From: JAKAVN01 sp963734845
GTDB taxonomy: Bacteria > Desulfobacterota > Binatia > Binatales > Binataceae
Length of the DNA: 64,000 nt
NCBI GenBank assembly: GCA_963734845.1
Contig: CAVTIS010000018.1
Location: forward strand, 496,001-560,000
Reading direction: 5' to 3'
Part shown: one piece after another, positions 10,422 through 19,574 of the stretch
How positions within the stretch are numbered: the first letter of the stretch is position 1
Layout: every line of letters starts with the position of its first letter
Made by a program: the position numbers and the translations under genes
The notes under the pieces: model-generated
What the model saw: only the letters and a program-made list of their open reading frames with translations
Databases searched by the model: none
Told to the model about the DNA's origin: nothing

Positions 10422-10814
10422 ATGGTGGCGGGCCTAACGAACGATTTCGATGGCGCGTGGCATGCGGTATTTGGTGCGCAGCTCGGCGGTGAAGGCATTG
10501 TGCTCCTCAGGAGCGGATTTATTCTTGGCTGCGACGACCAGTATTTCTACGAAGGGAGATACGTGGTCGAAGAGGACGGCGGCTTCAGGGCGCTAGTCAA
10601 GGTGTCGCACTATGCCGGCGATCGGGCGGTAAGCATCTTTGGCGAGTTCGGACCATTTGCGACTCTGGAAAGCTTCCATGCTGAATTGCGAGGGGCCCAG
10701 GACTCGAACGACACATTGCAGCTCAGCGGGGGCGTCACAGGCGACCCCGACAGGAGGCTCGACGTCGCAGTGAAACTGGCCCGTCTCGTTCCGAACCCAG
10801 TCCGCCAAGAATGA
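10422..10814 (+). CDS. GrlR-like small regulator
   Basis: 130 residues resembling the GrlR family, first known as a negative regulator of type III secretion that forms a small beta-barrel. Visible is the pattern of a glycine-rich start, GEGIVLLRSGFILGCDDQYFYEGRY, a beta-rich middle (VVEEDGGFRALVKVSHY) and a short C-terminal strand set (DTLQLSGGVTGD). GGAGGA lies 5 nt before the ATG. No type III secretion genes are nearby, so the regulatory target is unknown and the family name should be read as a structural assignment. Confidence 0.65.
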   Translation: MVAGLTNDFDGAWHAVFGAQLGGEGIVLLRSGFILGCDDQYFYEGRYVVEEDGGFRALVKVSHYAGDRAVSIFGEFGPFATLESFHAELRGAQDSNDTLQLSGGVTGDPDRRLDVAVKLARLVPNPVRQE

Positions 10815-11150
10815 GATTTCGCGTTGAGTTGGAGCCTTCTCTGGACAAGACGCTGCAAAGTATACGCTCGCAGGGATTTCTCCCGTTCACGTTTGCGGGC
10901 GTTTGCGATACGAGATGACATCCGCCCAGCGACCGGCGAGATTGGCCAATCAAGAAAAATAAGACGGCGCGGCCCGCAGATCTGGCACGGAAAGGCCCTC
11001 AGGAGCTTTTCGCCGCTACTCACCTGCCACGCTCGTCCGCAGACCCCTTAGAACTAACAAGACAGCTATTGGTGGTCTCCTGTGCCTCCTCAAAACCTGG
11101 TACACGCGAATTAATTGGTGATTTCGAACCCCGAGCGATAGGCTGCGCGT
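10815..11150. other. Intergenic stretch, nothing recognised
   Basis: About 335 nt between the GrlR-like gene and a transposase remnant. No tRNA, hairpin with T-run or small ORF with a ribosome site was recognised. Confidence 0.35.
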
Positions 11151-11660
11151 GTGGCGACGCCAACCACTGAAGAGACCTCGGTCGGTCTCGGCGAACCCCG
11201 AAGCCGCAGCGAGCTGGTGCTCGAAATGATCGCGCTGCGCCATCAGATCGCCGTGCTGAAGCGCAGCGGAACTCGTCGCCCCTGTTTCGGTCTTTGGGAT
11301 CGACTGTTCTGGATCTTGCTCTCGTGGCGGTGGACGCGCTGGCCCGAAAGCCTGACGATCATTCAGCCGGAGACGGTCAAGCGCTGGCGCCGCAACGGCT
11401 GGTCTGGGCTGTGGGGATATCGGTCAGGTGGTCGCTGGCGAGGCGGACGTCCCAGGGTTTCTCGCGAAGTCCGCGAACTGATCAATCGAATGGCTCGGGA
11501 GAACTTCCTTTGGGGTGCACCGCGAATCCACGGCGAGCTGCTCATGCTTGGGTTCAAGGTTTCCCAGGCGACCGTATCCCGCTACTTGGCGACCGTGCAC
11601 CGAAGTCCCGGGCAATCGTGGCGGACGTTTATTCGCAATCAGGCGCTCGCCTTCCGATAC
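11151..11660 (+). pseudogene. Truncated integrase-core transposase (helix-turn-helix part only)
   Basis: Only the first ~170 codons look like a transposase: an N-terminal region IALRHQIAVLKR, a helix-turn-helix stretch WGAPRIHGELLMLGFKVSQAT and the linker GQSWRTFIRNQALAF that normally leads into the DDE catalytic core. The frame stays open to 12230 but residues after about 11660 no longer resemble the family and the three acidic catalytic residues are absent. This is an inactive insertion-sequence remnant. The family is the same broad group as the remnants at 15569-15960 and 18958-19243. Confidence 0.75.
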
Positions 11661-12286
11661 CGGGACGATCTTGAGTGCTCCAACCAAGACTGGCAGAGCC
11701 GCTCGGACTGCTCGTATCGTGGCAATCTAACGCGCTCTGCTCGGCAGATTGCAAAACTAGATACCGGCAGCCGCTGGCTGTCCCAGCCACGAGGCATCGC
11801 TGCTCCCCCGAGGTTGTGCGCGCGAAGTGCTAGCCTACGCACCTTCCGTTACAGCACCGCGCCCGGGCGCTCATCGACTGCAGGTGCGAATCCGGTTTCG
11901 GTCTCAGTGCGGATGCGAGGTCCGCCTCGTCACACCACGAGATTCCTCAAAGCCGGAGGCTCGCCAGTCTGCGGACCAAGTTTTGAGAAGGGACACAAAG
12001 TGATTCAGCTGATAGCTCGACGGTCCGCTCTTCTGCCATACCCCGAGGCAGAAACTGCTGGTCACCGGATGTCCGTACTGAAAATTCCAACCAAAGGAAG
12101 ATTCGACGAGCCGCGCAGGAACGTTGGGAGCGATCAGCCGAGGCTGCCGACGCTCACTTTTGCGAGAGGACCTGGGACGGAGAACGTTGAGGATCGCCGA
12201 TTTCGCGGCTTCGTACCGAGTTTTCTCTAGGCGCGCGTCCCGACGGTCCCAGTAGCTTCCCCGAAAGTTAGCGCGTTCGGAACCAA
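11661..12286. other. Sequence following the transposase remnant, no gene recognised
   Basis: The transposase frame continues to 12230 but its translation is not protein-like. No promoter, RNA gene or repeat stands out. Confidence 0.35.
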
Positions 12287-14194
12287 TCACCCGTCGCTCC
12301 GACCATGCGGCCTGACAACTACCTTTACCGGGTCTGACGAAATACCGTTGGCGACCACCGCAAGTTGCGCCGCCCCCAGCGCGAGGTCGCCCGGAAGCGT
12401 AACCTGGGTATCGACGATCGTTCCGCCCGTGGCTACGCCCATGGCCGGCGTGGTCACACCGCTGACCGTGGTCGAATGATTGGCTGTTCGGCAATAGCGG
12501 ACGGCACCCGACGTCAGGTTGGTGATGCGCACCAAGGGATAGTTGGTCGCAGCGGCATAGTCGTCGCCATAGCTGACCGCCTGGGAGAGCCCATTGAACT
12601 GGGTCCCCGAAACCGTGACGGTTGAACCTGGCCGAAGGACGGTCGGCGCCTTGGTGATCACCGGCTTGGCCTTTGCCAACGGGGCCAAAATCTCCGTATA
12701 AATGTAGAAATTATTGTCGTCTTCCCGTGTCCACAAGATCTGGCCGGTCGGCAGCAGGAGCAGGTGGCCGACATAGGTGGGGCAGTTGGCGTTGGGCGGG
12801 TCGCTGGCGCGGTTGAGGTTGACGCGGTCGAATTCAAAGAACGACGAAGGCGAATTGTAGTTGCCCTTGATGTTGTCCACCGGCCCGACGGCAAGCAGCA
12901 CTGTTCCACTAGGCAGCAGGGCAGCAGGCCCGTCCTTTGCACCCTGATTTTGCGGCGGTCGCGCGCTCGTCTGCGGGAATTGTGGACCCAGCGCCCAGGT
13001 GCCCGCCGTTACGTCATCAGGGCCCGCGGTATAAAGAGCGGTCGCTCCGGTTGCACCAACAAAGAAAGCTCGCCCGTCCGTCAGCAGCAGGCCGGGTCCG
13101 GTCTCGATGGATGCGGCTTCGACGATGCTGGCCTTTACCGCGCTATCGGGAATCCATTGGTCCAGACGGACACAGTACATCTCGGCGTTCGGTGAGTTGG
13201 AGCACTGGGGAACCACCACCGTGCCATTGGGCATCATCACCCAGGTCTCCTCCGAGCCGCTGTCGCCCTTGCCACCTGCCGCGCCGGCCGCTGTCCAAGT
13301 GCTCGCGGCCGCGTCCAGCAGGAACGTCGATGCGCTGTTGAAGCTTCCCAGCAGAAACCGCCCGTCGCCAAGCAGGCAGCAGGGGGAATCGCCGATCTGG
13401 GTCACCCCTGCTGGCGGCGTAATCGGGCTCCAGGAATCGGCGACGGGATCGTAGATCTCGCTGGCCGCGGTATCGTCGTTGGCGTTGTTGCCAGAAACGT
13501 CGCTGTACTCGCCGCCGAAGACCAGTAGGCGGCCGTCCGCAAGCACGGCCGAAGCGAAATATTTGCGGCCGTTGGCACTGTCGCTCACCCGGGCCCACGA
13601 GCCATTCACATAGCTTCCCGAGGCGTCGGGCGTAAGTTTCCACCAATGCCGGGTGCCATAGCCGCCGCTGCATTCGTTCATCAGCACACCACCGTCGGTG
13701 AGCAGGAACAAGGGTCCGCCATTGCCGTCGATGCAGAACACGTAGAAGATCCATGTCCATCCAAGACAAACCCACCTGGCGATCCAGTACCAAGCTTGGC
13801 AGACCCAGTTGGCCACCCAGTACCAAGCTTGGCATACCCAATTGGCTACCCAGTACCAAGCCTGGCAGACCCAGTTGGCGACCCAGTACCAGGCCTGGCA
13901 TACCCAGTTGGCCACCCAATAGAAGGCGTCGCAGGCCCATGAACAGGGCCACCAGTCACAACATTGGCTGTGGCCTTCGTCGGCCCATGAACTGCACTGG
14001 TTTGAACCTTCATCGGCCCAACTGCTGCATTGGTTTGAGCCTTCATCGGCCCAACTGCTGCACTGGTTGGAGCCCTGGTCGGCCCAGGCCGAACATAGGG
14101 CCGACCCTTCGTCGGCCCACCGGTTGCAGGCGGCATAGGCCGCCGACTGGCGCGACGAACAGATCGAAGCGACTTTGGTCCATGAACCGGGCAT
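12287..14194 (-). CDS. Kelch/galactose-oxidase-like propeller with Cys/Trp-rich N-terminal repeats
   Basis: 635 residues in three parts. Residues about 20-80 hold five units related to C-x2-WADEGSNQ; residues about 80-150 hold five units related to CQAWYWVANWV, extremely rich in Trp, Tyr and Cys. Next comes a kelch-type propeller (about 165-530) with motifs such as LADGRLLVFGGEY and MMPNGTVVVPQ, and a C-terminal IPT/TIG-like immunoglobulin domain (KPVITKAPTVLRPGSTVTVSGTQF). The propeller resembles galactose-oxidase-type proteins, but I could not place copper ligands. No signal peptide is evident. The gene starts 13 nt after the stop of a small membrane-protein gene, so they are probably co-transcribed. 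The role of the N-terminal repeats is unknown. Confidence 0.75.
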   Translation of the reverse strand: MPGSWTKVASICSSRQSAAYAACNRWADEGSALCSAWADQGSNQCSSWADEGSNQCSSWADEGSNQCSSWADEGHSQCCDWWPCSWACDAFYWVANWVCQAWYWVANWVCQAWYWVANWVCQAWYWVANWVCQAWYWIARWVCLGWTWIFYVFCIDGNGGPLFLLTDGGVLMNECSGGYGTRHWWKLTPDASGSYVNGSWARVSDSANGRKYFASAVLADGRLLVFGGEYSDVSGNNANDDTAASEIYDPVADSWSPITPPAGVTQIGDSPCCLLGDGRFLLGSFNSASTFLLDAAASTWTAAGAAGGKGDSGSEETWVMMPNGTVVVPQCSNSPNAEMYCVRLDQWIPDSAVKASIVEAASIETGPGLLLTDGRAFFVGATGATALYTAGPDDVTAGTWALGPQFPQTSARPPQNQGAKDGPAALLPSGTVLLAVGPVDNIKGNYNSPSSFFEFDRVNLNRASDPPNANCPTYVGHLLLLPTGQILWTREDDNNFYIYTEILAPLAKAKPVITKAPTVLRPGSTVTVSGTQFNGLSQAVSYGDDYAAATNYPLVRITNLTSGAVRYCRTANHSTTVSGVTTPAMGVATGGTIVDTQVTLPGDLALGAAQLAVVANGISSDPVKVVVRPHGRSDG

Positions 14195-14206
14195 TCGCGT
14201 TCAGCG

Positions 14207-14668
14207 CTATACGGGCCTCGCGTATGTTTCGATGAGGTGGTGAACCAGATTGCGCGCGCGATGGCGGCCGATCCGGATCCCGATCGTCTTGCCGACACCC
14301 GCGGCAACCATGGCTGCGATCAGTACGAGAGGCATTCGCTCAACTGCAGCAAGGGTAAAGAGGCCATAGCGCCATACCACCAGCGCGGCGCATGGAAGAA
14401 AGGTCGCGGTCACCGCGAAAGCGCCCAGGGAACACCCACAGGCGTTGCGCTCCTTGTTGAGCCGTTCGGCGGCGGCGAAAGCTTCTTCTGCCGAGAGTCC
14501 GGGCAGCTTCAGAATGATCGGCCGAGGGCGATAGAACCCCCGACCGTTGGCGAAGGCTTTCAATTGATCGCCGTCGCTTAAGACCAGCGGCAAGGCCGTC
14601 TTCAGACCCGATGTCCCGCCCATAGAGGACTCCGACGTGATCCGGCGCAACGTTCGGAACCGCGACAC
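14207..14668 (-). CDS. Small two-pass membrane protein upstream of the kelch gene
   Basis: 153 residues, unrecognised family. It has an N-terminal soluble part with a motif LKLPGLSAEEAFAAAERLNKERNACGC and then two hydrophobic segments (about residues 80-102 and 110-127), ending in a basic tail. It lies 12 nt upstream of the Cys/Trp-repeat kelch gene on the same strand, suggesting a shared transcript and possibly a shared location. The frame is clean and the composition is coding-like. Confidence 0.6.
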   Translation of the reverse strand: MSRFRTLRRITSESSMGGTSGLKTALPLVLSDGDQLKAFANGRGFYRPRPIILKLPGLSAEEAFAAAERLNKERNACGCSLGAFAVTATFLPCAALVVWRYGLFTLAAVERMPLVLIAAMVAAGVGKTIGIRIGRHRARNLVHHLIETYARPV

Positions 14669-14960
14669 TTTGCTAGTGAGCTAGCACCACACTGAACGTA
14701 ATTTCAAGACGCCTGATGCCTCCATCGGAGACTGCCGATTCACCCGGTGCCTGGTTTGGGTGGCGGCGCGTGTGGCGCATCGCGAGCAAAAGCGGGCCAC
14801 CTTATTCGGCTGTGCTCCGCAAAATCTTCCGGGTGGCGGCCAAGGACACGCATTGCGAAGGCTTTTGCGTCCGGTAGGATCCTGGGCCAGAACACCGGGC
14901 AATCGTGACCTGGCTGTTCTACTCCCCCAATCGGCGGTGTGAAGTCGCCTCATCGTCAAC

Positions 14961-15572
14961 CTAGTCCTCCTCCGTATAGGTCATTCCACGGCGGCGGCCG
15001 GGAACCTTGCGCGCCGGTCCGGCTTGGTAGAGCGGGCAAGAACGAGGACCGTAACAGAAGGTCTCGGTTCGGTAGTGGCGCCGACTCGGATTCCACTGAT
15101 CAATAATCATCTCGACCGGCATCCGGCATCCCCAGATGCAGCTCAAGCACTTCTCCTGGAAGGTTCGCGCGGCGAGTCGCCGATGACCGCGCTCGCGGTA
15201 GACCGCCAGCGGCGGTGGCGCACCGGGCCACGGAGGTGGCGGGGCCTCGTCCTCAGCCTCAGGCAGTGCAACTTTCAACTTGCTGACCTTATAGAATTCA
15301 ACCGCCTCCAACCGCGGATCCGGAACCGGCAGCGCATCACCGGACACTGCGCTCCCAGCCTGAAAGTGGTGTTTGGTGTGCGCGCCTTGCCCTACACCGA
15401 GGAGAAATTCTCGGGCGTCACTTCCGACCCTGCCACTCACCTTCAGGGTGTAGCCTAGGTAGGTATGGCTGCGCTGATCGAACGAGCGGGTCAACCGGAT
15501 CCGTGGCTGCACCGAAAGCAACACACCCTGCCAGCCAGTCTTCTCACCAGCATGGTTTCTCGGAAGCGTCAC
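14961..15572 (-). CDS. Conserved hypothetical with beta-rich N-terminus and Cys4 C-terminus
   Basis: 203 residues. The N-terminal half (VLLSVQPRIRLTRSFDQRSHTYLGYTL through KVALPE) is beta-rich and resembles an OB-type nucleic-acid-binding domain; this is inference from the pattern of strands. The C-terminal half has a CLSCIWGC segment, EMIIDQWNPS and FCYGPRSCPLY, with enough cysteines for a metal site. The GTG start overlaps the stop region of an internally deleted transposase, so the original 5' end may have been altered by that insertion. I think the family recurs in mobile regions, but I do not know its function. Confidence 0.65.
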   Translation of the reverse strand: MTLPRNHAGEKTGWQGVLLSVQPRIRLTRSFDQRSHTYLGYTLKVSGRVGSDAREFLLGVGQGAHTKHHFQAGSAVSGDALPVPDPRLEAVEFYKVSKLKVALPEAEDEAPPPPWPGAPPPLAVYRERGHRRLAARTFQEKCLSCIWGCRMPVEMIIDQWNPSRRHYRTETFCYGPRSCPLYQAGPARKVPGRRRGMTYTEED

Positions 15573-15960
15573 GCCGCAAGCCTCTGCATGCTGTATTCGT
15601 GATGCAGTCCGCCTAAGACCGGTGTGGCCACGACATGATGACCCACCGGAAGGTGGTGTCCGCAGGGTTTGACTTGCGGATCGCCCAACCTCGGATAGGG
15701 AATGCCTGCCAAGCGACCAAGGTCTTGGGCCTCACCACGGTCAAAGCATAGCGCCAATTGAACCAGCGGCTGAGCAGTACCAGAGTCAGGCGCGTCGGAT
15801 TGTCGGCACGTCGGGGCTTGACCGTGCGCTCTTGATAGAACGCCAGCTGCTTGCGCAGGAACAGATTCTCGGCCGCGAGCGAAGCTCTGGAGCGCAAGCC
15901 GAGACACAGAAAGTGGGCTAGATCACCCAGGATCCTGAACCAACTCAGTCTTGCGTGCAT
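15569..15960 (-). pseudogene. Internally deleted integrase-core transposase
   Basis: The first ~83 codons (15960 downward: LSWFRILGDLAHFLCLGLRS, then ENLFLRKQLAFYQER and NPTRLTLVLLSRWFNWRYAL, ending TLVAW) are the N-terminus of an integrase-type transposase. After that the sequence passes, in another frame, directly to the family's C-terminal signature HHVVATPVLGGLHHEY and a stop at 15569. The whole DDE core is missing. It is a non-autonomous deletion derivative or a dead copy. Confidence 0.75.
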
Positions 15961-16067
15961 GATGCAAAGACCCTCTGTCGTCGACGGTGCCTCTTAAAAT
16001 CCCCAATAGCTATCCGGGTTTCAAGTCAGGAGCGAAGTGCTTTTGCGGAGCACAGCGCTTGCGGGTG

Positions 16068-16256
16068 TCAGAGCCGCCAGAGAGCGTGGACGATCAGGAC
16101 GGCGATGACGATGAAGGGCGCGATGATATAGCCGAAGATTCGGGCTCCTTCTTTGTCCTTATCTTTGGAAGAGAGGCTAAAGAGAGCGCCGGTGATGATG
16201 GCCGTCGCATACAGGACAATGGCACTACTGACCAGCCATATGGCAGCGTTAATCAT
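16068..16256 (-). CDS. Small two-pass membrane protein
   Basis: 62 residues, nearly all hydrophobic: one segment from about residue 5 to 27 and a second from about 41 to 60, separated by a charged SSKDKDKEG loop. GGAAGGATT lies just before the ATG, a good ribosome site. Unrecognised family; the compact hairpin topology resembles small stress or transporter-associated membrane proteins. Confidence 0.6.
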   Translation of the reverse strand: MINAAIWLVSSAIVLYATAIITGALFSLSSKDKDKEGARIFGYIIAPFIVIAVLIVHALWRL

Positions 16257-16926
16257 AATCCTTCCGTTGGGCTAGGGCCGTCTGACGCGATGCACCCTCT
16301 GGAGCAGCGACGAAGCAAACAATACCCTCACAGCTCGTCTGAGATGCCTAGCATTTCCACCAGAGCCCATGCTGCTGGGGCACATGCACAAGGAGGTCTT
16401 CTGCTTGGACATGTCGTCGCGGTTGTTTCCCTTGCCGGCGGTCAACCAGTTCCGCGCACCAGGAACAAATCGAACAAAGGCGTGCGCGAAGCTCGGCGCT
16501 ACTTTGGGCGTCCATGCTCACAATGCCATCGAGTCGCACAGTGAACGAAGGTACGCACTCCGCTGGACGAAGCATTCAACGTGCCAAAGACCAAGCCTAG
16601 GCTAATAAATACTTTCAGTCGCGGAATCTAGCCAGGTCAGACTGAGTACCGATTCGCAGTTGCGCCGCTGCAACACTTCGAGTGGGCCCAGGTGCAACTA
16701 TTCGGTACTAAGACCTCAGATTTTGAAAAGAGCCTCTCTTTGCGTGGCTGACGTTCGCAGAACTTATTTTTCTTTGAATTTTCCGTATCCGGTGTGCGGC
16801 CTATGGCCAGTGCAGGCAGGGTGAATAGCATCCGACGCGGAGAACGCGGCAGAGGGTCTGGTCTGCGCAAGTGATGCGAAAGTTGTACGATGCCCCAGAC
16901 GGTCAAAAACACATAGAGGTGAATTC
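16257..16926. other. Intergenic stretch, nothing recognised
   Basis: About 670 nt. Overlapping short frames on both strands near 16350-16600 lack ribosome sites and recognisable motifs. The 3' part presumably holds the promoter for the GlsB-like gene. Confidence 0.35.
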
Positions 16927-17188
16927 ATGGGCATTTTGTCGTGGCTGGTTGTCGGGCTCATAGCGGGTTTCATCGGCAGCAAAGTCGTGAATCGTAGCGG
17001 GGAAGGGCTGGTGCGGGATATCATCCTGGGCGTCATTGGGGCCGTCGTCGGGGGATGCGATTTTCACCGAACTTGGTCTCGTCGGAGTCACCGGCGTGAA
17101 CCTGACGAGTATCGTGGTAGCTGCAATCGGCGCGATAGTTGTGCTCGTGGTTTATCATTTGCTTACAGACCAGCGCGCCCGGCACTAG
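16927..17188 (+). pseudogene. GlsB/YeaQ/YmgE family membrane protein, frameshifted
   Basis: The first 43 residues (MGILSWLVVGLIAGFIGSKV onward) are the N-terminus of the transglycosylase-associated GlsB/YeaQ/YmgE family of small stress-induced inner-membrane proteins. At the run of five G at 17050-17054 the family continuation (IFTELGLVGVTGVNL, then a second hydrophobic segment and the end LLTDQRARH) is in another frame, stopping at 17188. Dropping one G restores an ~86-residue protein of normal length. GAGGTG lies a few nt before the ATG. A homopolymer error or a recent mutation explains it. Confidence 0.8.
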
Positions 17189-17440
17189 ATAAGGCTACGC
17201 AGAAATCGCTAGGGCATTAGCTAGGAGGAGAAGAAACGATACTCAGCGCAAAGAGGCGTTGTATGCCATTGCCGCCTAACGGCTCAAGAGCTCAAACTCT
17301 TGAATAATCCGTGGCGAATTTCACGTCCGTTCTGAACGCCTCCGGCCTCTACTCCGCTGTGCGGAGCGATCTTGTCAGGTTGTTCGAACCTGCGCTTCCG
17401 TGGATGCGTCGAATAAATATATCTGAAGAGGAGTCAGCAC

Positions 17441-17836
17441 ATGGCTATCAAGAAAGAGATCTTCAATATGGGGATGCCGTGGGAATCGGGTTACGGCTAT
17501 TCCCAGGCCGTGAAGGTCGGCGATACGATCTACGTATCTGGGCAGGTCGACCATGATGAAGCGGGAAAAGTCCTTTATCCCGGCGCCATGGAACACCAAA
17601 TGCGCCAGGCTTACGCCAACGTCAAAAGAGTCCTCGCCCATTTCGGCGCTACGATGGACAATATAGTGGACGAGATACTCTTTGTGGTCGACATGGACTC
17701 CGCGATGAAGGCTCGCGGCCGGCTCAAAGATGAGGTCTTTGGACAGGCGATACTCCCCGCCGCCACGATAGTTCAGATCCAGCGCCTAGCGCTGCCAGAA
17801 TTCATGGTGGAGATTCGCGTTATCGCCAGAGTGTGA
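17441..17836 (+). CDS. RidA (YjgF/UK114) family protein
   Basis: 131 residues, full length for the family. Family features are GDTIYVSGQVDHDEAGKV, the trimer-core region MRQAYANVKRVLAHFGATMDN, and PAATIVQIQRLALPEFMVEI. Classic RidA has an Arg in the segment before the C-terminal strand to bind the imine acid; here the motif reads AATIVQIQRLALPE, with the Arg a few residues along, so deaminase activity is not assured. GAGGAG precedes the ATG at a good distance. It stands alone; no amino-acid pathway genes adjoin. Confidence 0.9.
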   Translation: MAIKKEIFNMGMPWESGYGYSQAVKVGDTIYVSGQVDHDEAGKVLYPGAMEHQMRQAYANVKRVLAHFGATMDNIVDEILFVVDMDSAMKARGRLKDEVFGQAILPAATIVQIQRLALPEFMVEIRVIARV

Positions 17837-18546
17837 AGCATAGGCGATCTTTACCTGTGAAGAAGCTCGGCGTCGTGGCGTTTTCGTACGGGCCAAGGGG
17901 TTATATATCGACTGCCGCACAAGGTCGGCCAGAGGCAACTGGCCGAAACCTCGAGCATCCGGCCATTCTCGACCTGCTGTGGCGAATTGTTGAATCTGGC
18001 AGATAATCTGTGTGTGGCGTATTGGTGATTTTTCGAGACAAATCAGCAATTCGCCACATACAGGTTAGACGAGGCGTTACAGCAGATTATAGCCTCGCCG
18101 GTTCTGGCGTCGCGGGATCTGGACGCCGCCAATACAGACGCGATCATCTGCGCTAGAATGGGTGACCTTGTATCCGCGCGCAATATTTGGACACAACTGG
18201 TCCGGGCTGCGCCGGAATACACCCCTGCTCGAACTAATCTCGCTCTCCTGAACCATTCGTGTCAAAGGGCTTGCGGACCATACCCTCACTCGCATTGGAC
18301 CGAAATCGGGTCACAACCCGCGCGCGAAGAGTGAAGCGCGTCCCTATAACACTACACTTCGAACGACAACTAGCATCCGAGGGCCACGGGGTGTAAACAT
18401 CGCCCGCCGCGGCGTTGATCAGCGAGTTGGAGCGTCGTTTCGGAACGATGCCGTCATCCATTTTAACGGAGGCGTTAACTCGAGACCATTTATCATATAT
18501 ATAAGTAACTTCTGAAGATTGGCATTAGCCGAAAGGGGGGCGGTGT
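17837..18546. other. Intergenic stretch with repeated 12-bp motif
   Basis: About 700 nt without a supported gene. The motif TGTGGCGAATTG occurs at 17978-17989, as TGTGGCGTATTG at 18013-18024, and inverted as CAATTCGCCACA at 18047-18058. Three copies in 81 nt suggest a regulator-binding array or a recombinase site. The nearest genes are ridA (upstream) and a small hypothetical (downstream). Confidence 0.45.
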
Positions 18547-18828
18547 ATGAGTGGTGGGGCTAGCGCGATTTTCTCTTTGCCATTGTCCCAAAAGAACTGG
18601 CAGGATGCAGTGCGTTCGTTCTTGTGTACCGAGAAGCGGACTGTTTTTGCGGTAAAGGTCAGCATTGAGAGGCGCGACGGCAGCATCGTTGCGAACGAGT
18701 CCTGGACTAACGACGAGCGCAATAATGCGGACTTGGCGGACGGAATAGCAGAATGGATTGAGCTGCGATCCGAGAGCAGAGATGACCTTGATACAACAAT
18801 CACGGTATCGGGCAAACCCACGAAATAG
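18547..18828 (+). CDS. Small hypothetical protein
   Basis: 93 residues, unrecognised. Mixed alpha/beta composition with a basic middle (VFAVKVSIERRDG) and an acidic C-terminal half. AAAGGGGGG lies about 8 nt before the ATG, a plausible ribosome site. It is of lower GC than its neighbours and lies between a motif array and transposase debris, so it may be acquired. Confidence 0.45.
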   Translation: MSGGASAIFSLPLSQKNWQDAVRSFLCTEKRTVFAVKVSIERRDGSIVANESWTNDERNNADLADGIAEWIELRSESRDDLDTTITVSGKPTK

Positions 18829-18957
18829 CACGGTCGAAATTGAGCAACGGTTATGCTCGCTTGGCGTCACATAGCTTGGCTTTTTCGTTGCGCAGCCATA
18901 TGGAAAGGATGTTCGTCATTTATTCTTCATAAAGATCTCCATCTGGCCTATACGATA

Positions 18958-19243
18958 TGAAGCCTCCGCCTCGGCGCGTTGGGTGGCGCGTACGGGCGAG
19001 CGTACATGTGCTGGATTCATGCGATGGGAATCCGCGATCATCCGACCGCGCCACGCTCGCCATGGCAGAATGGGCATGTTGAGCCACTAATCGGATCGAT
19101 TCGTCGAGCGCCTCGATCACTTCGTCGGGTTCGGGGAGGCGCACCTGCGCCGCGTCCTCAAGGCATTACGCTTCGTATTACAACGAAGCCAGAACGTATT
19201 TCTCATTGAATCAGGACGCACCGCATTCTCGAGGCTGTGGTTC
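18958..19243 (+). pseudogene. Decayed integrase-core transposase 3' part, cut by the IS3-family element
   Basis: Pieces of a DDE transposase C-terminal half in three frames: AMGIRDHPTAPRSPWQNGHVE (around the catalytic Glu), then ERLDHFVGFGEAHLRRVLKA, then YASYYNEARTYFSLNQDAPH. Several frameshifts make it non-functional. The remnant ends exactly where the IS3-family element begins at 19244, so the IS appears to have landed in it or next to it. Confidence 0.75.
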
Positions 19244-19307
19244 TGGCCTGCCCCCCTAACGCCCAGCAGAATTGAGGTAGAGTCCGTCGACAGAAAGGAG
19301 ACGGACA

Positions 19308-19574
19308 ATGAAAGGCAGCCGATTCAGCGAGGAGCAGATCATCGGGGTGCTGCGCGAACATGAGGCCGGGGCGAAGACCGAAGAGGTCTGCCGCCGCCAC
19401 GGGATCTCGAGCGCGACCTTTTACAAGTGGAAAGCCAAGTACGGCGGGCTCGACGTATCGGAAGCGCGCCGCCTTAAGTCGCTGGAGGATGAGAACCGGC
19501 GGCTGAAGAAGCTGCTAGCGGAGTCGATGCTGGACAACGCGGCGCTGAAGGACCTGCTCGGAAAAAACGTCTGA
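19308..19574 (+). CDS. IS3-family OrfA (HTH_Tnp_1, DNA-binding)
   Basis: 88 residues: helix-turn-helix SEEQIIGVLREHEAG to GISSATFYKWKAKYGG, followed by a leucine-zipper-like helix (ARRLKSLEDENRRLKKLLAE) and the C-terminus LDNAALKDLLGKNV. This is the IS407-group OrfA. AGGAGA precedes the ATG. Just before the stop the sequence A-AAA-AAC (19562-19568) is in register for -1 ribosomal slippage into the orfB frame, which would make the OrfAB transposase fusion. Confidence 0.92.
   Translation: MKGSRFSEEQIIGVLREHEAGAKTEEVCRRHGISSATFYKWKAKYGGLDVSEARRLKSLEDENRRLKKLLAESMLDNAALKDLLGKNV

Noticed and set aside
11661..12230. Continuation of the transposase frame as part of the protein
   Set aside because: After the NQALAF linker the translation loses all resemblance to the family and has no domain.
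14681..14959. Minus-strand 92-codon frame
   Set aside because: Arg/Pro/Ser-rich, no ribosome site and no motif.
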